Under the pieces are notes generated by a model. That model did no database searches. It was not told the DNA's origin and saw only the letters and a list, made by a program, of their open reading frames with translations. A program made the position numbers and the translations under genes. A stretch of 57,586 bases of DNA from Verrucomicrobiales bacterium (GTDB taxonomy: Bacteria; Verrucomicrobiota; Verrucomicrobiia; Verrucomicrobiales; DEV007), in the NCBI GenBank assembly GCA_016795505.1, contig JAEUHH010000046.1, positions 1 to 57,586 on the forward strand. The letters run 5' to 3'. Positions 36,254-45,730 of the stretch are shown piece by piece. Each line of letters opens with the position of its first letter. Position 1 is the first letter of the stretch.

Positions 36254-39139
36254 ATGAACATCCCCACCCACCACCTGCCCCTGTTGTCCCTCCTCGCCCT
36301 TGCGGCGATGCTGCCGACGGCCCGCGCCCAGCAAAGCCAGCCGGCCGTGCCGCCGGTGCCGCTCGCCCACGAAGCCAGCGACATCCCGGTCGATCCGGCC
36401 GTGAAATGGGGCGTGCTGGAAAACGGACTCCGCTACGCCATCCTGCCCAATGCCGAGCCGCCGAACCGCGTCAGCCTGCGCCTCTATGTCGACGCCGGAT
36501 CGCTGATGGAATCCGACGACCAGCAGGGTCTCGCCCACTTCCTCGAGCACATGGCTTTCAACGGCACCAAGGACTTCGCCGCCGGCGAGATGGTCGAGTA
36601 TTTCCAGCGCCTCGGCATGGCCTTCGGCTCCCACACCAATGCCCACACCAGCTTCCACGAGACCGTCTACAAGCTCGAACTGCCCAGCGCCGAAGCCAAG
36701 CTCCTCGAGGAGGGCTTCACCCTGCTGCGCAACTATGCCGACGGCATGCTGCTCGGCGAGCAGGAGATTGAAAAGGAGCGCGGCGTGATCCTCAGCGAAA
36801 AGCGGAGCCGCGACTCCGTCGGCTGGCGCACCATGGTCGCCCAGCTCGGCTTCATCCTGGACCGGAACCTCGTCAGCAGCCGCCTGCCCATCGGCACCGA
36901 AGAGGTGATCTCCAAGGCCCCGCGCGAGCGCTTCGTCGATTTCTATTCCAAGTGGTACACCCCCGACCGCATGGTCGTCGTTGCCGTCGGCCAGGTCGAG
37001 CCCGCCCAGATTGAGGAGTTGGTGAAAAAGCACTTCACCTCGGTGAAACCCGCCGCCGCCAAGCGCCCCGGCCCCGACCTGACCCACATCAACAACCGCG
37101 GTCTCGCCGTCCACTTCCATCCGGAAAAGGAAGCCGGCCAGGTCTCCATCTCCATCGACACCATCCGCCCCGGCCTGAAACAGCCCGACAACACCGCCAG
37201 CCGCGCCCGGCGCCTCCGCATCGATCTGGCCAACCAGATCATCTCCCGCCGCATCGGCATCCTCGCCAAGGCGGAGAATGCCCCCATCATCGGCGGCTCC
37301 GCCTACGCCTACGACCTCTACGACCTGAATTTCGCCGACTACGCCGGCGTCGAGGTCAGCACCCAACCGCAGAACTGGGAAAAGGGCCTCGCCCTCGCCG
37401 AGCAGGAGCTGCGCCGCGCCCTGGAGCACGGCTTCACCGATGCCGAACTGGACGAAGCCAAAGCCAACGTCCGCAAGAGCGCCGCCCTCGCCGCCCAGTC
37501 GATGGCCACCCGCAAGTCCAGCGACCTCGCCGACCTGCTCGCCGCCCGCATCGGCGAGCGCCGCGTCTTTACCAATCCCGCCGCCGACCTGCCGCGCATC
37601 GAAAAGGAACTCGCCGCCGTCACCGCCGACGAGTGCCGCGACCTGCTCCGCGAGACCTGGGACGGCAAGCACGAAGTGCTCCTGCTCGTGACCGGCAACG
37701 TCGAGATCCCCGATGCCGACAAGACCATCCTGGCTTCCTATCAAAAGAGTCAGGCCATCGCCGTCGAGCCGCCCGCCAAAGAGGCGCAAAAGGCCTTCGC
37801 CTACGCCACCCTGCCCGATCCCGGTGAGATCCTCGACCAGAAAGCCATCGACGACCTCGGCGTCACCCAGCTCCGCTTCGCCAACCACGTGCGGGCCAAC
37901 CTCAAGGTCACCGACTTCGAGGACGCCACCATCTATGTGAAAGTCCGCTTCGGCGGCGGCACCCTCACCGAGCCGAAGGACAAGCCCGGCCTCGCCTTCT
38001 TCACCGGCAGCGTCTTCACCGACGGCGGCCTGGAGGCGCACAACATCGACGAAATCCAGCGCCTCTTCGCCGGCAAGGCCGTCAGCGCCGGCTTCTCCGT
38101 CGCCGACGACGCCTTCACCCTCAGCGGCAAGACCACGCCCGAAGACCTGCGCGACCAGTTGCTCCTGATGCGCGCCTACCTCACCCATCCCGGCTACCGC
38201 CCCGAGGCGGCCGGCCAGTTGCAGCGCTCGCTCGACCATTTCTACCAGCAGATCGGCACCACGCCCGAGGGCGTCATGCAGGATCAGGTCGACCGCTTCC
38301 TCCACAGCGGCGATCCGCGCTTCGGCTTCGCGCCAAAGGCATCCCTCGGCAGCCTGACGATGGACGATGCCAAAGCCTGGCTGTCCGACGCCCTCGCCAG
38401 GGACTATCTGGAGATCACCGTCGTCGGCGATTTCGATCCCGAGAAAGTCACCGCCGATCTCGCCGCCACCTTCGGCAGCCTGCCGCCCCGCGCTGAGAAA
38501 AAGCCCGCCTATACCGCCGAGCGGCAGGTCGCCTTCCCCACCGGGGAAAAGGAGAAGACCTTCACCTTCCCGTCCTCCATCCCGAAGGCCATGTCGTTGG
38601 TTTACTGGCCCACGCCCGACATCTTCCAGATCGAGCGCACCCGCCGCATCGGCCTGCTGTCATCCATCCTCGACGACCGCCTGCGCCTCAAGCTGCGCGA
38701 GGAGTTGGGCGATGCCTACAGCCCCTTTGCCCACAACCTGCCGAGCGATACCTACAAAGACTACGGCTACCTCTTCGCCGCCGTCACCGTGGACCCGCCC
38801 CAGGCCGCCAAGGTGTCCGGCATCATCAAGACCATCGGCGCCGAACTGGCCAAGGGCGACAGCATCACCCAGGACGAACTCGACCGCGCCAAGAAGCCCC
38901 AGATCACCCAGATCGAGGAGTTCCGCCGCACCAACCGCTACTGGCTGACCAGCGTGCTGGAAAGCAGCCAGGAGTACCCGCAGCGGCTCGACTGGGCGCG
39001 GACCTTCGTCTCCGACTACGAGGCCATCACCCTCGATGAAATCAAGGCCCTCGCGAAAGAGTTCCTCGGCGGCCACGAGGGCGTCGGCGTGATCGTCAAG
39101 CCGGAGGCCGGCAAAACCTCGGCCCCGGCCGGCCAGTAA
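36254..39139 (+). CDS. M16-family zinc metallopeptidase, exported
   Basis: A 961-residue pitrilysin-type peptidase. A signal peptide (LPLLSLLALAAMLPTARA) is followed by the inverted zinc motif HFLEH (H95, E98, H99) in GLAHFLEHMAFNGT and a distal Glu in the FHETVYKLELP to GVILSEKRS region. The second M16 half, starting about residue 540, lacks the metal site but keeps the fold, forming the two-chamber clam. It probably degrades peptides in the periplasm. ATG 36254 is chosen because it begins the signal; an upstream in-frame TTG (36197) is less likely. Confidence 0.92.
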   Translation: MNIPTHHLPLLSLLALAAMLPTARAQQSQPAVPPVPLAHEASDIPVDPAVKWGVLENGLRYAILPNAEPPNRVSLRLYVDAGSLMESDDQQGLAHFLEHMAFNGTKDFAAGEMVEYFQRLGMAFGSHTNAHTSFHETVYKLELPSAEAKLLEEGFTLLRNYADGMLLGEQEIEKERGVILSEKRSRDSVGWRTMVAQLGFILDRNLVSSRLPIGTEEVISKAPRERFVDFYSKWYTPDRMVVVAVGQVEPAQIEELVKKHFTSVKPAAAKRPGPDLTHINNRGLAVHFHPEKEAGQVSISIDTIRPGLKQPDNTASRARRLRIDLANQIISRRIGILAKAENAPIIGGSAYAYDLYDLNFADYAGVEVSTQPQNWEKGLALAEQELRRALEHGFTDAELDEAKANVRKSAALAAQSMATRKSSDLADLLAARIGERRVFTNPAADLPRIEKELAAVTADECRDLLRETWDGKHEVLLLVTGNVEIPDADKTILASYQKSQAIAVEPPAKEAQKAFAYATLPDPGEILDQKAIDDLGVTQLRFANHVRANLKVTDFEDATIYVKVRFGGGTLTEPKDKPGLAFFTGSVFTDGGLEAHNIDEIQRLFAGKAVSAGFSVADDAFTLSGKTTPEDLRDQLLLMRAYLTHPGYRPEAAGQLQRSLDHFYQQIGTTPEGVMQDQVDRFLHSGDPRFGFAPKASLGSLTMDDAKAWLSDALARDYLEITVVGDFDPEKVTADLAATFGSLPPRAEKKPAYTAERQVAFPTGEKEKTFTFPSSIPKAMSLVYWPTPDIFQIERTRRIGLLSSILDDRLRLKLREELGDAYSPFAHNLPSDTYKDYGYLFAAVTVDPPQAAKVSGIIKTIGAELAKGDSITQDELDRAKKPQITQIEEFRRTNRYWLTSVLESSQEYPQRLDWARTFVSDYEAITLDEIKALAKEFLGGHEGVGVIVKPEAGKTSAPAGQ

Positions 39140-39188
39140 CCGCCTCCGCCCATGACCAACCGGCTCGCCGGCCAGCCGGCGGGCTGAA

Positions 39189-39237
39189 TTCCGATGCAAC
39201 CCTGTTTGATCGGCGAGGCAACAGGGTTCCATCGGAA
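39189..39237. repeat. Best-preserved copy of the dispersed palindrome
   Basis: Eighteen-base arms TTCCGATGCAACCCTGTT and AACAGGGTTCCATCGGAA differ at one pair and enclose a 13-base loop containing GATCGG. It lies between two convergent genes and ends two bases before the stop codon of the SGNH hydrolase. Confidence 0.92.
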
Positions 39238-39239
39238 CC

Positions 39240-40547
39240 TCACTCGACCAGATCGCCGATCAGCATGATGGCGCCGGCGTGCCAGTAGAGGCCGGCGTAT
39301 TTGTCGGGATTCTTTTCGAGATCGGGCCGGTTGCGCTCGAACAGGATCTTCGCCTTGTCGGGGCTGGCGGCATCGAGCGTCAGGGTGGCGCGGTGTTCCA
39401 CGTCGGGATCGAGTCCGCTGCCGATGTCGAGCTTGCTGAGCCGGTGATAGGTGCAATAGGCATCGAAACGGGGCGCGATGCGCACGGGCTGGTCATCGAG
39501 GACCACATTGAGCTGACCGCCGTCGGGACCGACGAGGTCGTAGACGCCGGCGACTGTGCCGCGAAAGCGAAACGCGAGACGGGCACCAGGCGCGGTCGCC
39601 TTCCACATCTCCGGCATCTGCCGGGCGAAGCGCCGGGCCAGCGGATCGCCACTCTCGGAGCTGTCGAGCTTTTCCCAACTGCCTGAGATCATCGCCCGCG
39701 TGATCGGCACCAGCTTGGCGGCCTGCCAATGGTCGGGGCGGAAGGGCTCCTGGAGCGCGTGAGGCCGGTCCGCGGCACCGGCGGCCGCCTCCAGTTTCTC
39801 CCACGAGCGGGCGAGCACCTCGCGGTAGATCTCGTGACCGGTCTCGACGAGCGGGTGGACGCCGTCGGTGGAAAAGACCATCGGTCCGCCCGCTCCATCA
39901 GCGGGCTTTTCCCCTTTGAAGACGAGCGTCCCCGCCTTTTCCCGATCCGCCACCTCGATGCCAAAGTGAATGCTGGGAATGCCGTAATGATCGGCGATCG
40001 CCTCCATGGCGCTGGCGGCGCGGGAAAATTTCCCGGCTTTGAGATCGGAGAGAAAGGGCTCGCTGATGGTGTAAACGAACACGATGTCCGTCGCCGGATC
40101 GGCTGCCCAGGTCTGGCGCACGATGCCTTCCATCGCCTGATGGATGCGCTCGGGCGGGGCGCCGCCATCGTTCACCGCAAACTCGACAAAGAGCAGGTCG
40201 GGCCGGTGTCGCAACACGTCCTGACCGTGGCGGAACACCCCGAGATCCGAACCGGTGCCCCCGATGGCGGCATTGATCTCGGTGAGTTTCTGCCTCGGGA
40301 AACGCTGCTGGAGCCACTCGAGCGATTTCACCCGCCAGCCCGGCGCGGCGGTGATGCTGCCGCCCAGATAAGCCACCCGGATCTCGCCGCCGTCGCCGCG
40401 GCGCAGTTTGGCGAGCCCATTGGGCACCCCGCCCCGCTCCCGGCACTCGATTGCCTCGCGGCGCGGGTAGTCATCGGCGGTTTGGGCATTCACCGTGCCG
40501 ATGAGTGGCAGGAAACAGAGGAGTCGGGCAAAGGGGATCGATTTCAT
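39240..40547 (-). CDS. Exported SGNH/GDSL-type hydrolase
   Basis: A 435-residue secreted protein with a short signal (ARLLCFLPLIGTVNAQ), then SGNH blocks: AYLGGSIT (nucleophile serine), GGTGSDLG (glycine block), VEFAVNDGG (asparagine block) and STDGVHPL (Asp-His pair). The C-terminal ~150 residues form an additional beta-rich part (FRFRGTVAGVYDLVGPDGG) resembling carbohydrate-binding or accessory domains of polysaccharide esterases. It probably de-esterifies acetylated glycans; the substrate is unproven. It is convergent with the M16 gene. Confidence 0.85.
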   Translation of the reverse strand: MKSIPFARLLCFLPLIGTVNAQTADDYPRREAIECRERGGVPNGLAKLRRGDGGEIRVAYLGGSITAAPGWRVKSLEWLQQRFPRQKLTEINAAIGGTGSDLGVFRHGQDVLRHRPDLLFVEFAVNDGGAPPERIHQAMEGIVRQTWAADPATDIVFVYTISEPFLSDLKAGKFSRAASAMEAIADHYGIPSIHFGIEVADREKAGTLVFKGEKPADGAGGPMVFSTDGVHPLVETGHEIYREVLARSWEKLEAAAGAADRPHALQEPFRPDHWQAAKLVPITRAMISGSWEKLDSSESGDPLARRFARQMPEMWKATAPGARLAFRFRGTVAGVYDLVGPDGGQLNVVLDDQPVRIAPRFDAYCTYHRLSKLDIGSGLDPDVEHRATLTLDAASPDKAKILFERNRPDLEKNPDKYAGLYWHAGAIMLIGDLVE

Positions 40548-40691
40548 GCGGGGAATCAGCCGGATGGACCGGGATGCCGATTGTATCCGTGCCGCACCCG
40601 CGCGGCAACCGCCGAGGCGGACCGATTACCGGGGCTCGATCCCGTTGGACGACCGCGCCGCGGGATGGCATCTGTGTCCTCCCCCGTCCAG

Positions 40692-41312
40692 ATGCCGTCT
40701 TCCGACCCGTTTTCTTCCCATCCGCCTCGTCAGGCCGCCCGCGACCTGATGCTGTCGCTGCGGGATCACGCGCTGACGCTTTTCGGCATGCTGGGGGTGA
40801 TGTGGGGGGTGGAGGTGGTCGATCTGCTGCTGCCGTTTTGGCAGGCCGATCAGTTGGGCATTCGACCGAGGGCACTCGACGGCCTGGCGGGCATCGCGCT
40901 GGCACCGTTTCTTCATGCCGGACTCGGGCACCTGTCGGCGAATTCGATCCCCTTTCTGGTCCTCGGCGGTCTGGTGATGCTCGGCGGACGGGGTTTGTTC
41001 TGGGGAGTGACGGTTTTCGTCACGCTCGCGGGGGGATTCGGGGTCTGGCTGCTGGCGCCGGGACACGCCGTCCACATCGGAGCGAGCGGATTGATTTTTG
41101 GCTATCTGGGTTTTCTCCTCAGCCGCGGCGTCTTCGAGCGATCGCTCGGCTGGGTCTTCATCGCCGGTCTGCTGCTGCTGGCTTACGGCGGCATGATCTT
41201 CGGCGTGCTGCCGGGCCAGCCGGGCGTCTCGTGGCAGGGCCACCTGTTCGGCTTCCTCTCCGGCGTGGTGGGATCGTGGGGGTTGTTTTCGAAACGGTCG
41301 GTTGAGGTGTGA
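40692..41312 (+). CDS. Rhomboid family intramembrane serine protease
   Basis: A 206-residue polytopic protein with rhomboid marks: HxxxN in TM2 (H80, N84 in HAGLGHLSANS), the nucleophile serine in GASGLIFG (S132) and the histidine partner H184 in SWQGHLFGF. These enzymes cut transmembrane substrates inside the bilayer. The preferred start is ATG 40692; ATG 40665 in the same frame would add nine residues. The much longer upward extension of this frame (to 39729) overlaps the SGNH gene on the other strand and is rejected. Confidence 0.88.
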   Translation: MPSSDPFSSHPPRQAARDLMLSLRDHALTLFGMLGVMWGVEVVDLLLPFWQADQLGIRPRALDGLAGIALAPFLHAGLGHLSANSIPFLVLGGLVMLGGRGLFWGVTVFVTLAGGFGVWLLAPGHAVHIGASGLIFGYLGFLLSRGVFERSLGWVFIAGLLLLAYGGMIFGVLPGQPGVSWQGHLFGFLSGVVGSWGLFSKRSVEV

Positions 41313-41412
41313 CGGTCTGCGCGGAGCGTGCCCGGCAACTTGGGCCGAAGCGCAAATCTACTGTCGCCGAGCCATCCCGGCTTTTTTTGGGGGAAAATCA
41401 CCCATGGACCGA

Positions 41413-41792
41413 AAGATGTCCCAACGGGACATGGCATACCAGCCCAGCGCAACGCGCTGGGTCTCCGATGCCACCCATTTCCGCGTACTGAAGGAACGCC
41501 ACAAGTCCCCAAATGGCAAACGCTTGACCGATCCGCCCTGATGCGGCGTTCCTTCAGAACGCACCCGTATCGCCGTTCCCGATCCCAGGGTTTCACCCTG
41601 GGCTGGTTTGCGCGGCCCCGTTGGGGCCGTGTTGGCACGGCGCGTTGGCACGGCGCGTTGGCACGGCGCGTTGGGGGGGCTCGATCGCCCGTGGAACGAA
41701 AAATTGTCCCAACGGGACATGGCATACCAGCCCAGCGCAACGCGCTGGGTCTCCGACACCACCCGTTTCTGCGTTCTGAAGGAACGCCGCAA
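41413..41792. repeat. Cluster of composite hairpin repeats
   Basis: Two direct copies (41413-41503 and 41700-41792) each contain TGTCCCAACGGGACA, the linker TGGCATACCAG, CCCAGCGCAACGCGCTGGG and a CTGAAGGAACGC end. Between them (about 41552-41630) is an inverted relative with GCGTTCCTTCAGAACGC, CCCAGGGTTTCACCCTGGGC and GGCCCCGTTGGGGCC. A 13-bp GCGTTGGCACGGC unit is repeated about three times near 41640-41675. The open frames here only reflect the repeats; I support no gene in 41313-41995. Confidence 0.85.
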
Positions 41793-41995
41793 ATCACATA
41801 CCCCCCCCGGCACGCCGCCACATCCGCCGATTCTTCTTCAGGGGATCGCACCACCCCATTGTGGCCTTTTCGTCATCGCACCTTCCTCATCTCCGTCTTC
41901 CGCCATCCGCCCCTGAAATCGCCTCACTCCCGCACTCCCACCCGCAATTCCCCGGTCGCCAGCGCCGCGATTTCTCCCTACACTCCCGCCTTGGC

Positions 41996-44527
41996 ATGAA
42001 ACGCTCCCTTTTTCTTCTGCCCACCCCACTCTCTCTCGCGCTAACGGTGCTGCACACGATCGTGATCGCGACCGCGACGGCGGCCGAGACGACCGCGCCT
42101 CCCACGCTCCCTGGCACGGAGCCCATCCCGTGGCCGGAGGCGGATCTCTCGGAGCGGCTCATGGACGGCGCCCATGCCTTCGTGGAACGCGAGATCGCCG
42201 CCGTCGCCGGAGCCCGGGCCTCGCGGTGGGCCTACGATTTCACCTCCCCGGAGGCCTACGCGCGCTCGGTGGCGCCGAACCGCGAGCGATTCCGCCGCCT
42301 GATCGGGCTGGCGGATGATCGGGTCTCGCCGGTGGCCTTCGAGATCTTCGGGGAGCGGACGACCACCCCAGCCGGCGCTGCCGCCGGTGCCATGGTGGTC
42401 GGCGGTGGTCAACTGCCCATCGCGGGACTGGCAGAGCCCGACGCGTCAGGCCCCACGCCCGGGCTGGTCGCGGCAAACGACCGGGTCCGCGTCTGGCAGG
42501 TCCGCTGGCCGGTGCTGCCTGAGGTGTGGAGCGAAGGCCTGTTGCTGGAGCCGGTCACGGACCCCGGCGCCAGCCGGCTGCGGCTGGGCGCGGCGGCGGA
42601 AACGCTGGCCGGCCATCGGCCTCGCTATGTGCTGGTGGTCCCCGACGCCGGCGAGACGCCGGAGCAACTCGCCGGCCTGGCCGCGGGCGATCCCGGGCGG
42701 CAGGAGACCGTCCACCGGCTGGTCGCAAACGGTTTCACCGTGATCCTGCCGGCGATCCTGGACCGCTCTCTCTACGCGGGCGACCGGCCCGAGCACCGCG
42801 ACCGGCTCGAGAAGTCGGCCATCACCCATCGCGAGTGGATCTATCGGCAGGCCTTTCACCTCGGGCGGCACGTCATCGGCCTGGAAGTGCAGAAGATCCT
42901 CGCCGCCGTCGATGCCATCGTGACCCGCGAGCCCGAGGCCACCGTCGGCGTGGCCGGCTGGGGCGAGGGCGGGCTGCTCGCCTTCTACGCCGGCGCCTGC
43001 GACACGCGCATTGGAGCAACGCTGGTGGGGGGCTATTTCCAGTCCCGGGAGCGGATCTGGGCCGAGCCGATCGATCGGAATCTCTTCGGCTTTCTCAAGG
43101 AATTCGGCGATGCCGAGATCTCGTCGCTCTTCCCGCCGCGCGCCCTGCTGATCGACGAGACGCCGGGCGGAGCCATCGAGACGCCGAAGGGCGCGTTCGC
43201 CCATCTGCCGGATCTGGAGTTCAACCGCTTCGGCATGACGGACGACGGCTGGGCCTTCCCCTTTGCCCATCGCGCCAGCGCCCTGCTCACGCCCGCGCAG
43301 AGCTGGCGCTTTTTCGACGACCCGCTCGCGGCGGTGGGCGATCCGCGCGCCCTGCTGCTCGACGGCCTGTCGGGCGATATCGCGTTCGATCCCGCGACCC
43401 TGACCGACCGGCGAACCGGCTTTTCGCCCGAGGCCCGGCAGCACCGGCTGTTCCACCAGATGGAGGCCCATCTCCAGCAGCTCGTCCGCGACGCCGATGC
43501 GGTGCGCGACGCGTGGTTCCTCCACCAGGCCGAGCCCCGGCTGCGGCCCGGCGGCTGGTCGACAGAAAAGGCCCACCCGACGCTCGATCCGGCGCCTTTC
43601 ATCGAGAAGGCGAAAGCCTACCGCGAGATCTTCGCCCGCGAGGCCATGGGCGCCTTCGATGAGCCCCTCGCCGCGCCCCGGCCGCGCACCCGGCGAGTGG
43701 TGGAGACGGAGCAATGGACCGCCTGGGACGTGGTGCTCGACGTCTACCCGGACTTCTTCGCCTGGGGCACGCTGGTCCTGCCCAAAGATCTGAAGCCCGG
43801 CGAGCGGCGTCCCGTCGTGGTCTGCCAGCACGGGCGCAACGGCCTGCCCCGCGACACCATCGACGCCGGCTCGACCGCCTACAACGACTTCGCCGCAAAA
43901 CTGGCCGAGCGCGGCTTCATCACCTTCGCCCCGCACAATCTCTACCGCGGCGAGGACCGCTACCGCTGGCTCGACCGCAAGGCCAACGCCATCGGCGCCA
44001 CCCTCTTTTCCTTCATCATCCCGAGCCACCGGCAGATCCTCGACTGGCTGAAGACCCAGCCGCACGTCGATCCGGCGCGAATCGCCTTTTACGGGCTGAG
44101 CTACGGTGGCGAGACCGCCATGCGGGTGCCGCCGGTGCTGGAGGACTACGCGGTGACGATCTGCTCGGGTGATTTCAACCAGTGGACGCGGAAAGTCGCC
44201 GCGACCGACTTCCCCAACGGCTTCATGCCCACCAACGAGTGGGAGATGCCCTACTGGAACCTCGGCAACACCTTCGACTACTCCGAGATGGCGGCGCTGA
44301 TCTTTCCCCGGCCCTTCATGGTCGAGCGCGGGCACCACGACCGCGTCTCGGTCGATGCCTGGGTGGCCCACGAGTATGCCAAGGTGCGCTGGCTTTACGC
44401 TCAGTTCGGCCTGGCGGATCGCACTGAGATCGAGTACTTCCAGGGCGGCCATTCGATCCATGGCGAGGGCGCCTTCGACTTCCTCCACCGGCACCTGAAC
44501 TGGCCCCGACCTGCCGACGCCCGATGA
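41996..44527 (+). CDS. Exported protein with two alpha/beta-hydrolase domains, the first degenerate
   Basis: An 843-residue protein with a signal sequence (about 1-34, ending ATAAE). The first hydrolase-like domain (about 190-400) has the fold's landmarks (YVLVVPDAGETPE, GFTVILPAILDR) but the nucleophile elbow reads GWGEGG, with Glu where Ser is needed. The second domain (about 560-840) has a proper elbow GLSYGGET and ends in a GGHSIHGEG histidine segment, like acetyl-xylan-esterase/dienelactone-hydrolase relatives. Two-domain hydrolases of this sort are common in Planctomycetes and Verrucomicrobia; their substrates are usually sugar esters. Start ATG 41996 begins the signal. Confidence 0.83.
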   Translation: MKRSLFLLPTPLSLALTVLHTIVIATATAAETTAPPTLPGTEPIPWPEADLSERLMDGAHAFVEREIAAVAGARASRWAYDFTSPEAYARSVAPNRERFRRLIGLADDRVSPVAFEIFGERTTTPAGAAAGAMVVGGGQLPIAGLAEPDASGPTPGLVAANDRVRVWQVRWPVLPEVWSEGLLLEPVTDPGASRLRLGAAAETLAGHRPRYVLVVPDAGETPEQLAGLAAGDPGRQETVHRLVANGFTVILPAILDRSLYAGDRPEHRDRLEKSAITHREWIYRQAFHLGRHVIGLEVQKILAAVDAIVTREPEATVGVAGWGEGGLLAFYAGACDTRIGATLVGGYFQSRERIWAEPIDRNLFGFLKEFGDAEISSLFPPRALLIDETPGGAIETPKGAFAHLPDLEFNRFGMTDDGWAFPFAHRASALLTPAQSWRFFDDPLAAVGDPRALLLDGLSGDIAFDPATLTDRRTGFSPEARQHRLFHQMEAHLQQLVRDADAVRDAWFLHQAEPRLRPGGWSTEKAHPTLDPAPFIEKAKAYREIFAREAMGAFDEPLAAPRPRTRRVVETEQWTAWDVVLDVYPDFFAWGTLVLPKDLKPGERRPVVVCQHGRNGLPRDTIDAGSTAYNDFAAKLAERGFITFAPHNLYRGEDRYRWLDRKANAIGATLFSFIIPSHRQILDWLKTQPHVDPARIAFYGLSYGGETAMRVPPVLEDYAVTICSGDFNQWTRKVAATDFPNGFMPTNEWEMPYWNLGNTFDYSEMAALIFPRPFMVERGHHDRVSVDAWVAHEYAKVRWLYAQFGLADRTEIEYFQGGHSIHGEGAFDFLHRHLNWPRPADAR

Positions 44528-44655
44528 CGGCTGCGCCCTTTAGGATGAGGGAAATCCCGCTTGTTTGCCGCCGGGCCGCCCCGTAAGGTTGCCACGGCTT
44601 CCTCCCCCGGAGGCCTCCGCCCCGTCTCTGCCAGCCCCGTTTTCCGCCTTTTTTC

Positions 44656-45684
44656 ATGAACGACACCCCGCCTTTGCTCCCCCCCCCGCCGCCGCCGCCC
44701 GCTCCGCGCCCGTCGAACCGCAGTTGCCTGATCGGGGCTGTCTTCGGTGCCGGCATCATGCTCGTCGGTGGCCTGTGCCTGATGATCGTGTTCGCCGCCA
44801 TCGGCTCCAGTCTGTCCGGCGGCGCGACCATGACCGGACCCGGCCCGAAGATCGCCCACATCGACCTCGACGGCGTCATCACCAGCATGGCGGACTTCGG
44901 CTTCGGCGCGACGGGCCTGTCGATGGTGGACCAGGTGAAAGCCGAGCTGAAACAGGCGCTGGAGAACGACGACGTGAAAGCCATCGTGCTGAGGGTCAAC
45001 TCCCCCGGCGGCGAAGTGACCGCGTCGGACACGATCTACGAGGCGATCCGTCTGGCCAATGAGAAAAAGCCGGTCGTCGTCTACATGGACTCTGTCGCGG
45101 CCTCCGGCGGCTACTACGCGGCCTGTGGGGGCACCGAAATCCTCGCCAACGAGACGACCATGACCGGCAGCATCGGCGTGATCATCTCGTCGCTGAACTA
45201 CCGGGAACTGTTTGGCAAAGTGGGACTCCAGTTCCAGGTCTTCAAGAGCGGTGAATTCAAGGACCTCCTCTCCGGCAGCCGCGAGATGAACCCGGCCGAG
45301 GCCGCGCTGATCCAGGAGATGGTCATGGAGACATACGACAAATTCGTCGGCATCGTCTCCGAGGCGCGGGACATCCCGGTCGAGAAACTGAAGAACGGCA
45401 TCGCCGACGGGCGCATCTTCAGCGGTGCCAAAGCCAAGGAAGCCGGCTTGGTCGATGCCACCGGCTACATCGAGGACGCCTACGACCGCGCCCGCGAGCT
45501 GGGCAAGGCTCCCGGCGCCGAGGTGCTCAAGATCCACACCCAGCCGAGCCTGCTGGAGTCCCTGGCACTCATGCAAAGCCGCGCCGCCACCGGCAACCGG
45601 GTCGAGATCGACCTCTCCGACCGCCTGCTGCCGAGGCTCCAACCCGGCATGGTGTATCTGCTCCCGGCCAATTGGGCCCAGTGA
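44656..45684 (+). CDS. sppA: Signal peptide peptidase SppA, short (36K) type
   Basis: A 342-residue membrane-anchored serine protease. A Pro-rich N-terminus with a run of prolines (about 7-16) precedes one TM helix (CLIGAVFGAGIMLVGGLCLMI). The S49 domain carries NSPGGEVTAS, the nucleophile S150 in VAASGGYY and the lysine K202 in KSGEFKD. It digests cleaved signal peptides in the membrane. The CPBP protease gene starts 46 bases downstream, and thiL and tsaE follow, so an operon is likely. Confidence 0.93.
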   Translation: MNDTPPLLPPPPPPPAPRPSNRSCLIGAVFGAGIMLVGGLCLMIVFAAIGSSLSGGATMTGPGPKIAHIDLDGVITSMADFGFGATGLSMVDQVKAELKQALENDDVKAIVLRVNSPGGEVTASDTIYEAIRLANEKKPVVVYMDSVAASGGYYAACGGTEILANETTMTGSIGVIISSLNYRELFGKVGLQFQVFKSGEFKDLLSGSREMNPAEAALIQEMVMETYDKFVGIVSEARDIPVEKLKNGIADGRIFSGAKAKEAGLVDATGYIEDAYDRARELGKAPGAEVLKIHTQPSLLESLALMQSRAATGNRVEIDLSDRLLPRLQPGMVYLLPANWAQ

Positions 45685-45730
45685 TCCAGCCGGCCCTCCC
45701 CGCTCCCGTCCCGACACGACCGCCCTCCCG

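Noticed and set aside
35054-38305. 1083-codon minus-strand frame opposite hisA and the M16 peptidase
   Set aside because: Same reason: Gly/Val/Glu-rich repetition without motifs, overlapping two real genes.
39729-40691. Upstream extension of the rhomboid frame
   Set aside because: It runs antisense through the SGNH hydrolase gene and contains no domain or signal peptide.
41309-41999. Several short open frames in the hairpin cluster
   Set aside because: They are translations of the repeated hairpins (the same peptide words recur with each copy), not genes.
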